A DNA stretch of 64,000 nt from assembly GCA_020633315.1 (NCBI GenBank), contig JACKDV010000007.1:1-64000 (forward strand), read 5' to 3'. The notes under the pieces are model-generated. The model was given only the letters and a program-made list of their open reading frames with translations. It searched no databases and had not been told where the DNA came from. The stretch is from Myxococcales bacterium. Its GTDB lineage: Bacteria > Myxococcota_A > Polyangia > Nannocystales > Nannocystaceae. Of the stretch, positions 63,357-64,000 are shown one piece after another (positions within the stretch are counted from its first letter, which is position 1; the number at the start of each line of letters is the position of its first letter). The position numbers and the translations under genes were made by a program.

Positions 63357-64000
63357 TCAGAACGCCACGCCCACCGCCTCGCACAGGAAGCGGAGGTAGC
63401 TGCGGGCGGTCGTGAACAGTCCCGAGATCTCGTCGACGGCCGCAGGGGAGGTGATCGTGTCGATCGAGAGCGAGGCGACCGCGATGTGGTCCTTGCGCTT
63501 GAGGTCTTCCACGTGCGGGTGCTCGGGATCGACGCCCCGCGGCGGACGCTGCAGCGACTCGCCGTGAAGCTCGAACGCCGCGGTGAAGGCGGGCTCGTGG
63601 CGGACGCGGGTCCAGCTCTCGGGCTCCTCGCGGATCCGGTGCCGGATGGCCTGCAGGGCCTCGGGCTCCGGGTGCCACAGCCCCACGCCCACGAAGCACT
63701 CGCCCGGCTCGAGGTGGAGGTACAGCCCGGGCGCGTGCACGTCCTTGCCCGTGGAGTGGCGGAACTGGATCCCCACGTTGGTCTTGTAGGGGCTCTTGTC
63801 CTTGGAGAAGCGCACGTCTCGGTGGAGTCGCATGAGCGAGCCTCCCACCTTCTTGTCCACGGCGACGAAGTGTGGGCTCACCTCGGGTAGCCGGGAGACC
63901 ATGGCGCGGATGAAGGCCAGGGCCGGCTCGCGCACCGAGGACTCGTAGCGAGCCTTGCGGGGCTCGAACCACTCGCGCTCGTTGTTCAGCCCGAGCTCGG
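63357..64000 (-). CDS. DUF2461 (TIGR02453) protein, cut by the right edge
   Basis: About 214 codons are visible, running beyond the right edge. The N-terminal block LNNEREWFEPRKARYESSV, then DVRFSKDKSPYKTNVGIQFR, LYLHLEPGECFVGVGLWHPE and the late LKRKDHIAVASLS are characteristic of DUF2461, a family of unknown function. An in-frame ATG at 63935 is not the real start, because the conserved N-terminal block lies upstream of it. It leads the RibD-like gene by 12 bases. Confidence 0.9.
   Translation of the reverse strand, partial: ELGLNNEREWFEPRKARYESSVREPALAFIRAMVSRLPEVSPHFVAVDKKVGGSLMRLHRDVRFSKDKSPYKTNVGIQFRHSTGKDVHAPGLYLHLEPGECFVGVGLWHPEPEALQAIRHRIREEPESWTRVRHEPAFTAAFELHGESLQRPPRGVDPEHPHVEDLKRKDHIAVASLSIDTITSPAAVDEISGLFTTARSYLRFLCEAVGVAF

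Overview
The window is about 70% G+C, almost entirely coding, and looks like a chromosome segment of a myxobacterium, most likely of the Nannocystineae type. This is an inference from gene content: a Hanks-type kinase fused to a periplasmic repeat domain, an FHA protein, an FG-GAP surface lipoprotein, about eleven lipoproteins (several with Thr/Ser/Gly/Asp-rich linkers behind the lipobox), a DUF1592/DUF1588-like cytochrome with a DUF1501 partner, and an ECF sigma/anti-sigma pair. No rRNA, CRISPR array or insertion sequence was seen.

Left end (1-2400): the tail of an integrated element. It holds a partial gene, a divergent XRE repressor with an inverted-repeat operator, and a tyrosine integrase. 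It ends at a 44-bp 3' fragment of tRNA-Lys(CTT), followed by what looks like the original tRNA terminator.

2.6-13.7 kb: a SEC-C protein, a coiled-coil protein, an EEP-family phosphohydrolase, a lipoprotein, an FHA protein translationally coupled to a membrane-anchored HExxH metalloprotease, a small STAS-like protein and a fatty acid hydroxylase. 13.9-25.4 kb: housekeeping and accessory enzymes (phosphoglucomutase, GbsR/MarR regulator, flavin monooxygenase, metallophosphoesterase, GST, an apparently exported TldD with TldE, carotenoid oxygenase). 25.4-30.8 kb: a TetR regulator between a carotenoid oxygenase and an RND efflux pair; TetR and carotenoid oxygenase promoters share an operator-like sequence.

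31-47.5 kb: mainly envelope proteins: an FG-GAP lipoprotein, a beta-propeller/cytochrome c hybrid, a frameshifted EEP remnant, a tandem pair of large exported proteins that resemble each other from end to end, an internally duplicated lipoprotein, ManA, a DUF3332 lipoprotein and two more lipoproteins. 47.5-50.1 kb: a beta-barrel-like protein, ECF sigma factor and FecR-like anti-sigma factor. 50.7-54.3 kb: the heme lipoprotein and Tat-exported DUF1501 protein. 54.3-54.97 kb is decayed. The rest carries a metaxin-like GST, kinase-TPR, a small lipoprotein, a DUF4336 protein, a VKOR-DsbA fusion, a class C-type serine hydrolase, a RibD-like reductase and a partial DUF2461 protein.

The pattern that cuts across the window is transcriptional. 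At least fifteen genes have a TANNNT-type -10 box ending only 5-9 bases before the start codon, which predicts leaderless mRNAs. Other genes have ordinary Shine-Dalgarno sequences. I used this pattern to choose several start codons.
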